DNA of 64,000 nucleotides from Planctomycetota bacterium (GCA_019912315.1 JAIOJA010000074.1:25193-89192); one strand, 5' to 3'. Shown: positions 7,591-17,231, counted from the stretch's first letter. Notes: a model not told the origin generated them from the sequence alone. Numbers and translations: made by a program.

Positions 7591-8372
7591 GGCTCGAAGT
7601 CTTTCAGACCCGCCTCCACCCCTGGCTCGTCCATGTTGCTGACTTCGTAGCGCATGGGTGTGACGCTGATGAATTTTTCGCGAATCGCCACCGTGTCAAT
7701 CTCCGGGTCTGTCTGCCGTTCGCGCTCGGCCATGACGTCATCCCACACGGGCCAGAAGTAGCTGCGCCCGTCCGGCGCTTCGCGCTCGATGAAGTTGTCA
7801 CCCTTCACCATGGGGTTCTGCCGGGTCAGGCGCACGCCGCTGATCTCATTCATCGGGCATGGCGGCAGGTTCACGTTGTACAGCCAGTCCGGGCGCGAGT
7901 GCTTCGCTGCGATCAACCGCTTGATCAGCTTGGCGGCCAGCACATCAAGCCCGCCCCAATCTACTTCGCTGTTCCAGCTCGCCAGGCTGAACGCAATCGA
8001 CGGTACGCCGAATGCGTGCCCTTCCGCGGCCGCCGACACCGTGCCGCTGTGGAACACGTTCCAGCCCAGGTTGCCGCCGTGGTTGATGCCTGACAGCACC
8101 AGGTCAGGCTTGATCTTCAGCAGCTTGATCATGGCCAGGCGTACGCAATCACACGGCGTACCGCTGACGGCGATGCGCATGACTTCGCCGTGCGTCAATG
8201 GCAGACGATGCGCGAAGACCGGGTGACGAATCGTGATGGCGTGCGACTTGGCGCTTTGTTCACGCTCGGGTGCCACGACGTAGACATCGCCGCCGATGCG
8301 CTGCGCGGCTTGCTCCAGGGCCACAAGCCCCGGGGCGTTCATGCCGTCGTCATTGGTGATTAGAATGCGCAT
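7587..8372 (-). CDS. surE: 5'/3'-nucleotidase SurE
   Basis: A protein of 261 residues that dephosphorylates nucleoside monophosphates (and polyphosphate in some bacteria). The N-terminal MRILITNDDGMNAPGL carries the metal-binding Asp pair D8/D9 and the family loop. SGTPCDCV and SGINHGGNLGWNVFHSGTV are the other conserved blocks, including the metal-binding Asn. Length is normal for SurE. It is convergent with the selenoprotein operon and their stop codons overlap within CTAG, leaving no room for a separate terminator. Confidence 0.95.
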   Translation of the reverse strand: MRILITNDDGMNAPGLVALEQAAQRIGGDVYVVAPEREQSAKSHAITIRHPVFAHRLPLTHGEVMRIAVSGTPCDCVRLAMIKLLKIKPDLVLSGINHGGNLGWNVFHSGTVSAAAEGHAFGVPSIAFSLASWNSEVDWGGLDVLAAKLIKRLIAAKHSRPDWLYNVNLPPCPMNEISGVRLTRQNPMVKGDNFIEREAPDGRSYFWPVWDDVMAERERQTDPEIDTVAIREKFISVTPMRYEVSNMDEPGVEAGLKDFEP

Positions 8373-8403
8373 CGCGTAGTTATAACAGCGCGTGCGCCGA
8401 CAG

Positions 8404-10407
8404 TCAGTCCTTGAGGATCCTGGCGACAGCCTGGCTTACCCGCCCGTGAATGCCCTCGGCGTTTCGTACCGCCGCCAGGGTGCCAGCGTCGCCGCGCAGC
8501 ATGTCGCGCAGTTTGGTCATGCCTGACGGCTCGGTAGCGAACAGCAGCGCAACGGACCACGCGGCCGCGTAATTTTCACGCAGGCGCCCCGGCACGTAGA
8601 ACCCGGCGGACGACGCGGTAAGGGCTGCTTCCAGTTGCTCCGCGCCGGGTGGAGCATCAAGGAAACCTTCGAACTCGCTGGGCAGGGTATCGTAGCGCAT
8701 CACGCCCTGCTGAACGCGCCCGGCAGAAAGGAACACGGCCATGCCCTCATTCAGCCAGCGGGGCACCGTGCGCTCGCCCCCCGTGCTCGCCAGCGCCAGG
8801 TGCCACAGCTCATGCACCAGCGTGCGCAGCAACTCGTCTTCACCAAAGGCGCGGCACGCCATTACGGTTGGTCCGCCCTTGATGCCGTGGCTGAGGTACA
8901 TGCCGGCGACGTTGTCCAGGTTGTCGCCCGCCACCAGCAGCGCCGCGCGCAGGTAGGCCACCGGGCCGCTGAAGATCGCAATGCGGCCGGTCAGTGACTC
9001 GGCGAGATCCGGCAGCCACAGGCGGAACTTCTCAATGTACGGGCGAAGTTTCTCAAGCACAGGCACGAACTGCGCCGGGGAAAGGTCGGTCAGCAGGGTC
9101 AGACCCAGGGGGCCGGGGACTCCGCTTTGCGGCAGCATTGCGGGGTCGTACAGCACCGCGGCGGAATCGGCGAAGGCGGCGACCTGCTGGTGATCAGGGA
9201 ACTGTCGCGCGGCCTTGCGCAGGGCCTTCTCGGCGCCCTCGATGTCGCCGCGGTCGGCGCAGAGTCGCCCCTCAATGAGTGCGTAGTCGGGGCGCAATCC
9301 TTCGGGCAGGTCCGCGGCGGCTTCGCGCAAAGTTTTTTCCGCGGCGTCCAGGTCGCCGACGCGGCGGTGCGCCTCGGCGAGCGCCAGGCTGGTCACGTTG
9401 GTGCGTTGCAGTTTGTCGGCGTTGGTCAGCAGCACGCTGCCCGCACCCACGTCGCCCGCGATCAACGCGGCGATGCCTGCCTCGTGCTGGCTTGCGCCCA
9501 GTTTCGGGTGCGCGTTCGCGAGCGCGACCAGGGCTGACGCCCGCTGGTAAATGTCGCCGTCGAGGGCTTTGCGCCGGGCCGCGATTTCCGCGTCGCTGTA
9601 GGCGTCCAGCGCGGCGGAAACGCCCGGGTGGGGGTATTCGCCCAGCCCGGACAGCAGCCCGACGGTAGCGAACTCGCGCAGGCGCGTCAGGGCGTGCCGG
9701 GCGTGCAGGCGTACGTCGGCGTCGGCGATCCATGTTTCGTGCAATCGCATATCAAGGGACAGCGTGCGCAGCCGGGCTGTTTCATCGGTGACCGCGAGCC
9801 CGGCGCCGACGCCGTTGTCGAGCGTCGCGTCGGCCTGTGTCGTGGTTTCACCGACGACGCCGGTCAGGCTGTCCCTAGCGACGTAGGCCGTGAAGGTGAC
9901 CGGCAGGACGAGCTCCGCGAGTTCGCGCTTGCTGGCATCCACCACGCTGTAGCGTCCGCCGTTGAGCACGCGAATGCGCAACTGCCAGTTGCCCTTGTCC
10001 ATGTGCTTGAGTTCAACCAGCCAGGCGGACTCGCCGCTCAAGTCGCGAAAGTGCCAGGCAAAGGCACCGCCGCGGGCGAGCTCGACGATTTCGACCCGCA
10101 AAGTCCCGGATGCCAGCCCCACGTCCAGGACGGCCTCGCAGGTTCCGTGCTCGCGATTGGGGCGCACATCGAGCCCGCTGTCGGTAAGCGAGAAGCGTTC
10201 CGCCGCCTGTTTTTCGCCGGAGCCGCTGAACTCGATCCAGTGTGGCTGATCGCCGGTCAGCGTGTGAGTAAGGACGCCGGCGTGCGCGCGCTGGGTGTCG
10301 GCAACAAAATCGCCGTCAAAATAGTCGTACGCATCGAAGCCCTGCGCGGATAACGCGCAGGCAAGCCCGAGGGTCAGGGGTAACGCGAATGCCCGTACAA
10401 TGCTCAA
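8404..10407 (-). CDS. Secreted TPR-containing putative gluzincin metallopeptidase
   Basis: A protein of 667 residues with a signal peptide (RAFALPLTLGLACALSAQG). Residues 30-220 are beta-rich, possibly a carbohydrate-binding-like sandwich. Residues 260-420 are TPR-like (LALAEAHRRVGDLDAAEKTL, ALRKAARQFPDHQQVAA). The C-terminal part holds HELWH (532-536) and a downstream NEGM with E554, the HExxH-(18)-E layout of the peptidase-MA-like gluzincins. The second HExxH exported protein of this window, it is not homologous over its length to the one at 332. Function unknown; it lies 31 bp upstream of surE on the same strand. Confidence 0.72.
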   Translation of the reverse strand: MSIVRAFALPLTLGLACALSAQGFDAYDYFDGDFVADTQRAHAGVLTHTLTGDQPHWIEFSGSGEKQAAERFSLTDSGLDVRPNREHGTCEAVLDVGLASGTLRVEIVELARGGAFAWHFRDLSGESAWLVELKHMDKGNWQLRIRVLNGGRYSVVDASKRELAELVLPVTFTAYVARDSLTGVVGETTTQADATLDNGVGAGLAVTDETARLRTLSLDMRLHETWIADADVRLHARHALTRLREFATVGLLSGLGEYPHPGVSAALDAYSDAEIAARRKALDGDIYQRASALVALANAHPKLGASQHEAGIAALIAGDVGAGSVLLTNADKLQRTNVTSLALAEAHRRVGDLDAAEKTLREAAADLPEGLRPDYALIEGRLCADRGDIEGAEKALRKAARQFPDHQQVAAFADSAAVLYDPAMLPQSGVPGPLGLTLLTDLSPAQFVPVLEKLRPYIEKFRLWLPDLAESLTGRIAIFSGPVAYLRAALLVAGDNLDNVAGMYLSHGIKGGPTVMACRAFGEDELLRTLVHELWHLALASTGGERTVPRWLNEGMAVFLSAGRVQQGVMRYDTLPSEFEGFLDAPPGAEQLEAALTASSAGFYVPGRLRENYAAAWSVALLFATEPSGMTKLRDMLRGDAGTLAAVRNAEGIHGRVSQAVARILKD

Positions 10408-10461
10408 CTGGCGTCCTCAGCCCCGGGGATGCTCGTATTGTAGCACAATCCCCGGAACGCG

Positions 10462-10494
10462 AAACGCCCGCCGACACGTAGCCGGCGGGCGTTT
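10462..10494 (-). terminator. Rho-independent-type hairpin downstream of the dksA-like gene
   Basis: AAACGCCCGCCG (10462-10473) pairs perfectly with CGGCGGGCGTTT (10483-10494) across a 9-nt loop. On the minus strand it follows the stop of the DksA/TraR gene and ends in a short T run. It is the only strong hairpin in the 104-bp gap. Confidence 0.75.
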
Positions 10495-10511
10495 GGATGG
10501 GTGCGGACAAG

Positions 10512-11339
10512 TTAGACCCGGCGTTCCGGGTGTACTCCGTAGACCTCGCCGCCGCCTTCTTCTTCGTACTTGGTGCGGCAGTGGATGCAGATGCGGGTGT
10601 AGGGCATGGCGCGCAGACGCTCGATGCTGATGTCAATTCCGCAGGCTTCGCACTCGCCGAAGGTGCCCTGGGTGATCTTGTCGAGCGCGCGGGCGATTTC
10701 CTTCAACTCCTCCGTTTCGTTTTCGATCATGGAGAGGTTGAACTCCTGCTCATACTGCTCGAAGCTGGAGTCGGCGAGGTGGTTTGACGACACGTGCTGT
10801 GTTTCGTCGGAAAAGGCCTCGTTCTGAAGGTCGTTCACATCGCCTTGCAGCATCTTGCGGCGGGCGACCAGCAACTCGCGGAACTCCTCCGCTTCCTTTT
10901 TGGTCGGCTTGCGGTGATGAAGGGTGATCGGGTTCTGACCCTTGGATTTCTCCGTGGCGTTCACGTGGCGCAGCTTTTCGCGCGCGGCGGGGGCCGGCGC
11001 GGGCGCCGGGCCGGAACGCTTCAGGCTGATCAGCACGCCCTTGTTCGACACGCGCTTGGCGGTGCGGGCGACGCCGGCCTTCTTGCCGTCTGACTTGGCT
11101 GCGGACTTCTTCCTGGCGGACTTCGGCTTGGCGGCGGTTTTGCCGCTCGACTTGCCCGCTGTTTTCTTCGCGGGCTTGGCGGCGGGCTTTTTGGATGACT
11201 TGCCTGCCGATTTTTTCGTGCCCGACTTTTTTGCGGCGGGCTTTTTGGCCGCCGACTTTTTCACCGGCTTTTTCGACGACTTTTTTGCCGACGTTTTGGC
11301 TGTTTTCTTCACGCTCTTTTTTGCGGCCTTCTTGGCCAT
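10512..11339 (-). CDS. DksA/TraR zinc-finger protein with histone-H1-like Lys/Ala-rich N-terminal tail
   Basis: I placed the start at the Met of MAKKAAKKSVKK (11339); the frame also runs 30 codons further upstream without family features. Residues 1-110 are repeats of AKKSxKKPA, like the DNA-binding tails of histone H1 and bacterial Hc1. Residues 140-225 form a DksA-like coiled coil (KEAEEFRELLVARRKMLQG). The C-terminus has C230-xx-C233 and C251-xx-C254 with a 17-residue spacer, the TraR/DksA zinc finger. DksA proteins bind RNA polymerase and tune the stringent response. The basic tail suggests added nucleic-acid binding. Tail length was judged by eye. Confidence 0.88.
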   Translation of the reverse strand: MAKKAAKKSVKKTAKTSAKKSSKKPVKKSAAKKPAAKKSGTKKSAGKSSKKPAAKPAKKTAGKSSGKTAAKPKSARKKSAAKSDGKKAGVARTAKRVSNKGVLISLKRSGPAPAPAPAAREKLRHVNATEKSKGQNPITLHHRKPTKKEAEEFRELLVARRKMLQGDVNDLQNEAFSDETQHVSSNHLADSSFEQYEQEFNLSMIENETEELKEIARALDKITQGTFGECEACGIDISIERLRAMPYTRICIHCRTKYEEEGGGEVYGVHPERRV

Positions 11340-11436
11340 GGTACCGCTCGCTTTCTCTGGCCGCGGTACTTCGCGGCATCCTGAAAAATGCGCGGAAAGC
11401 ATAGGCGCGGAGGGTGCCCTGTCAAGCAAAACGCCC

Positions 11437-11853
11437 TCAATCCGCCGAAAACGGGGGCTTCTCGATCAGGCGCTTCAGAACCGGCAGGTTCGGCTCAAGA
11501 AAACGCAGTTTCAGCACTTCCTCAGGTACCAGCCAGCGGTGCTCCAGCGCGTCGGGGCCGGGGAGCGCGTCGTCAGGTTTGCGCCCGACGAAGAAGGTCA
11601 AACGCACGCGCCGCCCCGGAAAGTCCACGATCTCAACGGCGTATTCCGTCAGCGCGAGAGCCGCAATGCCTATTTCCTCGCTAAGTTCGCGCCTCGCGCA
11701 TTCCAGCGCCGATTCATCGCCGTCGCGCTTTCCGCCCGGCCATTCCCACCAGCCGCCGAAGTAGCTGCCCTCGGGGCGTCTGTTCACCAGCATTCGCGGG
11801 CCGTCGTACAGGATGACGACGGACACTTCGATCATTGGAATGGCGTCGGGCAC
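11437..11853 (-). CDS. NUDIX hydrolase (MutT-like)
   Basis: A protein of 138 residues with a Nudix box GGKRDGDESALECARREL followed by SEEIGI, fitting GX5EX7REUXEEXGU. The size and the G(Y/S)WEWPGGK entry resemble the MutT/8-oxo-dGTPase branch (YFGGWWEWPGGK), which clears oxidised nucleotides, but substrate cannot be fixed from the motif alone. The frame opens at GTG 11853; an ATG six codons inside (11835) is equally possible, and neither has a clear SD. Confidence 0.88.
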   Translation of the reverse strand: MPDAIPMIEVSVVILYDGPRMLVNRRPEGSYFGGWWEWPGGKRDGDESALECARRELSEEIGIAALALTEYAVEIVDFPGRRVRLTFFVGRKPDDALPGPDALEHRWLVPEEVLKLRFLEPNLPVLKRLIEKPPFSAD

Positions 11854-11913
11854 AGGTTTCTCACTGGCTTTCTCACCGGCTTCATCGCGCTACACTCGTA
11901 CAATAGGCGGAAG

Positions 11914-14028
11914 ATGGACTGGATAAAAGACAACTGGAAGCGCGTCGCCAAATGGTCCGGGCTGGGGCTTGGTTGCTTCGTGGTCGCCGTGCTCGGCTTC
12001 GTGCTGTCGCGCTACATTGCGGCCGGCAGCGAGTATGAAGGCGGGCTGCTGGACCTCGCCCCGACGGATGTGTCGGTCGTGATGACCGTGGACAACGTTC
12101 CGAACCGCAAGGGCGAGTTCGAGCGTTTTCTGGATGACCTGCTGATGCAGCCGTCTCTGCCCCGGTTCGAGAACTCCGGGTTGTGGGAGGACACGGGCGG
12201 CGAAGTTGTCGGCGATTCGCTGGCGGAATTCCGCACCGAGACCTACGAAAAGGGACTTGCCAGCGCGCGCGACAACGCCGACCGGGTGGGGATCGAGTTG
12301 TTCAAGGATGTCCTGGACGGCGAGCTGGTGATCTGTACCGACAAGGGGCCAGACAAGACCGACATGCTGATCCTGACGCGCGTTGCACGTGGCGCGCGGT
12401 TCAAGTGGCAGTTCATCGACATGGCGTCGGGTTTCTTTCCCGACGAGCCGAACCAGCCGAAATTCGAGTACAGCGGCGGCATACTGAAAATCACGCCGCC
12501 GGGCGAAGTCGAAGACGCCAAGGCGCCGGAGACCATGTACGTCACAATTCTCGACGACGTGCTGGTGATCTCGAACAGTGAGCGTCTGATGGGCGGGACG
12601 ATCCGCCTTCACGCGAACGGCGAAAAGGGGATATCCGCGGACAAAACCTACCGCGACACGCTTGCCCTCGTCGCGCCCGAACTGCGGGAGCGCCACTTCA
12701 GCGGCATCTGGCTGAACCTTGACCGGATGCGCGAGCGCCTGCCAGCCGAGGAAACCGACGACGGTGGGCTCGTCAGCCCCGTTGACGCGTTCGGTTCGCT
12801 GCCCACCAGCGTTGTGTCGATTTACCCCGATATCTTCATGCCTGTGAATCGCATAGTGACCCAGAACCTCGACACCCGGCCCTTCGAAGCGGCTTACTAC
12901 GGCGTGGACATCACGGAGCCTTCACAGGTTACCTTTGACCAGTACCTGCTCGCGCATCCGGAGCGCATTAACGCCCCGGAATTCAACCACCTGCGCAAAA
13001 CCTGGTCGCAACCTGCCGCCAAGGAGACACAGCTGGGGCTGCTGCCGCCGGACACCATGATGCAGGTCAGTTACCGCCAGCCCATGAACGTGCTGTATAA
13101 CGACGTACTCGACGATGACTCTCGCGGCAGCCTGGTCGGCGACTTCGTGGTCGCCCTGAACCAGCCGGGCGTCATGCAGCACGTACCGGGTGATGTCAGC
13201 GAGCTGCTGTTTGCGGCGGTGCCTACGTCCTACGCGCCGGGGGCCAGCTTCCCGCTTGCCGGCACCGACTTTCCCCTGCCAGGCTTTGTGATCGCCTTCC
13301 GCGCGCCGGATGCCGACCCGGTGATCGCCCGGGCGCTGCTTGAGGAATACCTGCAGGTGCAGCGCGGGCGCAACAGCAAGGACAGTGACGGCGAAAGAAA
13401 GCAGGGCCCGGTGCAGGTCATCGACCTGATTATTTCCGGGCAGCGGGTTTACGGGTTTCAGGACCCGCGCGAAGAGGACAATTTCATCCGCCGACTCAAT
13501 CGCAGCATCCGCGCCGCGTACATTGGCGAATGGCTGATGCTGACCAACAGCGAAGCGCTGATCACGCACACCATCAACGCGCGCGACGGCAGCGCCAAAG
13601 GGCTTGCCGAGGCGCCGGGCTCGCCCTGGCGGTCCCTGCCGGAGGTCGGTAACGCGACGATTTATCTGAATTTTGACGAGTTCGCGGAGTTCGCCTCAAG
13701 CCCGCAGCTCTTCAAGGTGCTGCGCGACAACAAGTACAACCCCACGCTCATTGAGGGACAGGACCCGGGCGAATTGCGCCGATCCATCGCGCGCGAGTTG
13801 GGCTATGATGCCGGCGATACGTCCAGCCTGACCAAACCCGATGTGTCCAACGAGTACCAGCGCCGCAAGATCGCCTGGGAACAGAAGTGCCGGATTGAAG
13901 GCGACCAGTACGTGTCCGAGCTGCAACGGGACATGAACGCCCTGCGCTTCTTCGAAGACCTGGCACTCACGACAACCTTCCACCCGGACCACCTGCACGT
14001 CCGCGGCATCCTGCGCATCGGCGACTGA
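11914..14028 (+). CDS. Membrane-anchored protein of unknown function
   Basis: A protein of 704 residues starting at ATG 11914 after an AGGCGGA site. A single transmembrane helix (residues 16-36, LGLGCFVVAVLGFVLSRYIA) near the N-terminus anchors a large extracytoplasmic part with DUF3352-like character (APTDVSVVMTVDNVPNRKGEF; long alpha/beta repeats, several 'SVVxxxP' strands). No catalytic motif is visible. Proteins of this type are common in planctomycetes and cyanobacteria without an established role. Divergent from the NUDIX gene with a 60-bp gap. The upstream extension of this frame (10942-11913) is antisense shadow of dksA and NUDIX. Confidence 0.7.
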   Translation: MDWIKDNWKRVAKWSGLGLGCFVVAVLGFVLSRYIAAGSEYEGGLLDLAPTDVSVVMTVDNVPNRKGEFERFLDDLLMQPSLPRFENSGLWEDTGGEVVGDSLAEFRTETYEKGLASARDNADRVGIELFKDVLDGELVICTDKGPDKTDMLILTRVARGARFKWQFIDMASGFFPDEPNQPKFEYSGGILKITPPGEVEDAKAPETMYVTILDDVLVISNSERLMGGTIRLHANGEKGISADKTYRDTLALVAPELRERHFSGIWLNLDRMRERLPAEETDDGGLVSPVDAFGSLPTSVVSIYPDIFMPVNRIVTQNLDTRPFEAAYYGVDITEPSQVTFDQYLLAHPERINAPEFNHLRKTWSQPAAKETQLGLLPPDTMMQVSYRQPMNVLYNDVLDDDSRGSLVGDFVVALNQPGVMQHVPGDVSELLFAAVPTSYAPGASFPLAGTDFPLPGFVIAFRAPDADPVIARALLEEYLQVQRGRNSKDSDGERKQGPVQVIDLIISGQRVYGFQDPREEDNFIRRLNRSIRAAYIGEWLMLTNSEALITHTINARDGSAKGLAEAPGSPWRSLPEVGNATIYLNFDEFAEFASSPQLFKVLRDNKYNPTLIEGQDPGELRRSIARELGYDAGDTSSLTKPDVSNEYQRRKIAWEQKCRIEGDQYVSELQRDMNALRFFEDLALTTTFHPDHLHVRGILRIGD

Positions 14029-14032
14029 TCGC

Positions 14033-15376
14033 CTACAGCCCCGCCCGGGCGCGCACGAATGCCAAAGCCTGCTCGCGGCTCTCGATACGACCCTCAAGCA
14101 TCTCGTCCTCGACAGCCGTCAGTAACTCCCGGTAGCGAGGCCCGGGCGGCAGCCCCAGGGCCATCAGGTCGTTGCCGTCGATTGGCAGCTTCGGAGACAG
14201 TCTTTCCGGCTCGCGCTGGAACTCCGTCATGCGCTGCAACACGTATTTGTACGTATCAAGATCTCCCGGCCCCGCGAGGCAGTCAATGCGGTGCAGCTCA
14301 AGGTCTTCCTGGAAGTGCGGCTTGCGCACAAAGCGCTTAAGCGTGCTGGTCTTCATCTTCTGGACGTTCATGAACTTCAAGTGGTCCGCAACCAGTGACT
14401 GCACGCGTTCAATAACGTCCGTGGGAAACTTCAGGCGCCGCAGGATGCGCACCGCCATCTCCGCGCCCAGCTTGTCGTGCCCATGAAACCGGATGCGATC
14501 GCCCGTGTCGTCATAGGTCGGGGGCTTGCCCACATCGTGCAGCAGCACCCCCAGGGCGACCGTGATCGTCACCGGGTGGGGCATCAGGTCCAGGGCCAGC
14601 ATGGTGTGCGTCCAGACGTCGCCTTCAGGGTGGTACTCCGGCGGCTGCTTCACGCCGACCATGGCGCTGATTTCCGGCAGGATTTCATCCAGCAGCCCGG
14701 TTTCGAACATCAGGCGGAAACCGCGGCTCTGTCCGCGCGCGGTCAGCAGTTTCGTTAACTCGGCCTGGATACGCTCGGCGCTGACCACGTTGATCTCGCC
14801 GGACATATCGGCGACCGCGGCCAGTGTCCTGTCGTCGATATCGAAGTTCAGCCCGGCGGCGAAGCGCACGGCGCGAATCAGGCGCAGCTTGTCTTCCTCG
14901 AATCGCGCGCGCGGGTCACCCACGGCGCGGATCAGCCCGGCCTCCAGGTCTTTCAGTCCGCCAACGTAGTCGTGTACCTCGCCGGTTCCCGGGTCGAGGA
15001 ACAGGGCGTTAATCGTGAAATCTCGCCGTGCGGCGTCTTCCGCGGCGTTGGTGAAGCGCACGCTGCTGGGGCGGCGCCCGTCGAGATACGGGCCGTCAAA
15101 GCGGAAAGTCGCGACCTCGACTTCCAGGGTCTTGAGTTTTTCGTCCAGCACCTTGATCACGCCGAACGCTTTGCCGACCGCAACCGTGCGCGCGAACAGG
15201 GCCTCAACCTCGTCCGGTGTGGCACTGGTGGCGACGTCGTAGTCCTTGGGGTCGCGCTTGAGCAGCAGGTCGCGCACGCATCCGCCCGCAAGCAGGGCAT
15301 CGTGCCCGGCCTTGCGAAGCTCATGCACGACTCGTTTAGCCAGCGCGGCGGCGGGGATGTTCGGCAACTCAATCAT
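14033..15376 (-). CDS. cca: CCA-adding enzyme / poly(A) polymerase family tRNA nucleotidyltransferase with HD domain
   Basis: A protein of 447 residues. The nucleotidyltransferase head has GGCVRDLLLKRDPKDYDV with catalytic D45 and D47, followed by RRDFTINAL and the RIQAEL neck motif. The C-terminal part has an HD phosphohydrolase-like domain (LLHDVGKPPTYDD, HDKLGAEM). It adds or repairs the CCA end of tRNAs; this class-II family also includes poly(A) polymerase I. The nearby tRNA-Val has CCA encoded, so repair would be its role there. It ends only 4 bp from the convergent stop of the 11914 gene. Confidence 0.92.
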   Translation of the reverse strand: MIELPNIPAAALAKRVVHELRKAGHDALLAGGCVRDLLLKRDPKDYDVATSATPDEVEALFARTVAVGKAFGVIKVLDEKLKTLEVEVATFRFDGPYLDGRRPSSVRFTNAAEDAARRDFTINALFLDPGTGEVHDYVGGLKDLEAGLIRAVGDPRARFEEDKLRLIRAVRFAAGLNFDIDDRTLAAVADMSGEINVVSAERIQAELTKLLTARGQSRGFRLMFETGLLDEILPEISAMVGVKQPPEYHPEGDVWTHTMLALDLMPHPVTITVALGVLLHDVGKPPTYDDTGDRIRFHGHDKLGAEMAVRILRRLKFPTDVIERVQSLVADHLKFMNVQKMKTSTLKRFVRKPHFQEDLELHRIDCLAGPGDLDTYKYVLQRMTEFQREPERLSPKLPIDGNDLMALGLPPGPRYRELLTAVEDEMLEGRIESREQALAFVRARAGL

Positions 15377-15442
15377 GTTGACAGACTACCACCCGGGACC
15401 CTTGCAGATAAACGCCGAAGGGTTGCCGGCCGCAACAGCCTG

Positions 15443-17203
15443 CTATGCGGCGCGGGCGGGGTTGGGGTGCGGGGTCAGCGTCTCCACGGCCTGGTGCGCG
15501 CTAAGGAAGATTTGCCCGGGTTTGAGGTGTTTCGCGAAGTCTACCCGATTCAGACGGTCCATCACCGGGCCTTTGACTTCGGCCAGGTGCAGGGTGACAC
15601 CGGCGTCGCGGAACTTCACCACCAGCCCTTCCAGCGAATCCAGCGCCGATGCATCAATGCTGTTGACCGCGCTGGCGATGAACACCAGGTGCTTTATCTC
15701 CGCCTGGTCAGCTATCAGTTGCTGCAACTGGTCTTCCAGGAAGCGTGTGTTGCCGAAGTAGAGACTTTCGTCGATGCGTACAAGCAGCACGCCCGGATAG
15801 GTCGTAACCGTGTGGCGGGCGACGTTTCGGAAGTGCTCACTGTGTCCCAGGCGTCCGACTACGGCCATATGGGGGCGACTCGTGCGCCACAGGAAGGCCA
15901 GCACGGACATGCCCACGCCGAGCCCGATGCCGATCTCCACGCCCGCGCCCAGCACGCCGACGATCGTCAGCCCCATCAGCGCACCGTCGACGCGGCTGTA
16001 GCGCCAGAGGCGAAGCAGCTCACGGAAGTTCACCAGACCGGCGACAGCCACGATCACCGTTGCGCCCAGCACAACCTGCGGCAGGGCGGAAAACACCGGC
16101 GCCAGGAACAACGCCACCAGCGCAATCAAGCCTGCCGTGATCAGGCTGGCCAGCCCGGTGTTGGCGCCCGCGTCAAAGTTGACGGCCGAGCGACTGAAGC
16201 CGCCCGTGACCGGCATGCCGCCGGAGAAGCCGGCGGCGATGTTGGCGGCGCCAAGCGCGACCAGTTCCTGGTTCGGGTCGATCGCCTGGCGTTTGCGCGC
16301 GCCGAGCGAGCGCCCGACACTGACGCTTTCCACGTAGCCGGCCAGCACGATTGCCAGCGCGGCCGGCACCAGCGCGCTGATGACCGGCAACTCGAGTGAC
16401 GGCAACGTGATACCCGGCAGCCCTGTAGTGAAGTCGCCGACAACTTTGATGCCCCAAATCGAGTCCAGACGGAACAACGCCACCCCGCCAATGCCGATCA
16501 GCACCAGCAGCGCGGGGCCGACACGCGAGATCAGCTGGGCGGCGCCCTTAGACACGAACTTCTCAAGCACCAGGCGCAACGGTTTGCGTGTGAGCAGCAA
16601 CAGCGCGATGGAGGCGATGCCCAGACCCAGCGTTGCAAGGTTCGTCTCGCCCAGTGCACCCACCAGCGCCAGCACGCCTTCATAAGGAAAGTGACCTGCC
16701 GCGGCCTGCACGCCGAAGATGTGTTTGAGCTGGCTCAGAATAATGAGAATACTGGAGCCGGTGATGAAGCCGGCGACGACCGGGTGGGACAGCAGGCTCG
16801 CGACAAAACCGCCGCGCACCAGCCCCAACGCCAGTTGAAACACGCCGGTCATCAACGCAAGTAACAGAGCCAGCTGGACGTACTCAGCGCTGAATGGTGC
16901 TGCGAAGGGCGTAAGGGCGGTGGCGGTCATGAGGCTGATGACAGCCACCGGCCCGACGCTCAGCACCCGGCTGCTGCCCAGCAACCCGTAAATCGCAAGT
17001 GGGAAGATGCTGGCGTACAGCCCGATCTCCGGTGGCAGTCCGGCCAGCATGGCGTAGGCCAGGCTCTGGGGAATCAGCATGACGGTAACGATCACGCCCG
17101 CGGTCAGGTCGCCCGGCAGGTTTTTGCGTTCATAGCGCAACAGCCAGTCCGTGAACGGGATATAGCGCCTTAGTGCGGAGGATTTCATGTTGCCGATCTC
17201 CAT
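15443..17203 (-). CDS. SulP-family anion (sulfate) permease with STAS domain
   Basis: A protein of 586 residues with about a dozen membrane segments and the family signature PQSLAYAMLAGLPPEIGLYA near residue 50, the NIAAGFSGGMPVTGGFSRSAVN core motif, and a C-terminal STAS domain (HLVFIASAVNSIDASALDSL). SulP proteins move sulfate, bicarbonate or other anions. The start is 28 bp after the ArsR-type gene stop on the same strand, so arsR-sulP is likely one transcript; this supports sulfate export or import linked to sulfur oxidation by the divergent MBL-rhodanese enzymes. A second possible start is at 17188 (ATG with GGAG upstream). Confidence 0.92.
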   Translation of the reverse strand: MEIGNMKSSALRRYIPFTDWLLRYERKNLPGDLTAGVIVTVMLIPQSLAYAMLAGLPPEIGLYASIFPLAIYGLLGSSRVLSVGPVAVISLMTATALTPFAAPFSAEYVQLALLLALMTGVFQLALGLVRGGFVASLLSHPVVAGFITGSSILIILSQLKHIFGVQAAAGHFPYEGVLALVGALGETNLATLGLGIASIALLLLTRKPLRLVLEKFVSKGAAQLISRVGPALLVLIGIGGVALFRLDSIWGIKVVGDFTTGLPGITLPSLELPVISALVPAALAIVLAGYVESVSVGRSLGARKRQAIDPNQELVALGAANIAAGFSGGMPVTGGFSRSAVNFDAGANTGLASLITAGLIALVALFLAPVFSALPQVVLGATVIVAVAGLVNFRELLRLWRYSRVDGALMGLTIVGVLGAGVEIGIGLGVGMSVLAFLWRTSRPHMAVVGRLGHSEHFRNVARHTVTTYPGVLLVRIDESLYFGNTRFLEDQLQQLIADQAEIKHLVFIASAVNSIDASALDSLEGLVVKFRDAGVTLHLAEVKGPVMDRLNRVDFAKHLKPGQIFLSAHQAVETLTPHPNPARAA

Positions 17204-17231
17204 TTCGGTGTCCTGCGGCGGGGCGCCTGCG

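Noticed and set aside
7563..8093. A 176-codon plus-strand frame
   Set aside because: It lies within surE on the other strand and has no domain features.
10942..11913. An upstream extension of the 11914 gene to 1028 codons
   Set aside because: The extension is antisense to dksA and the NUDIX gene; a good SD and ATG with a membrane anchor lie at 11914.
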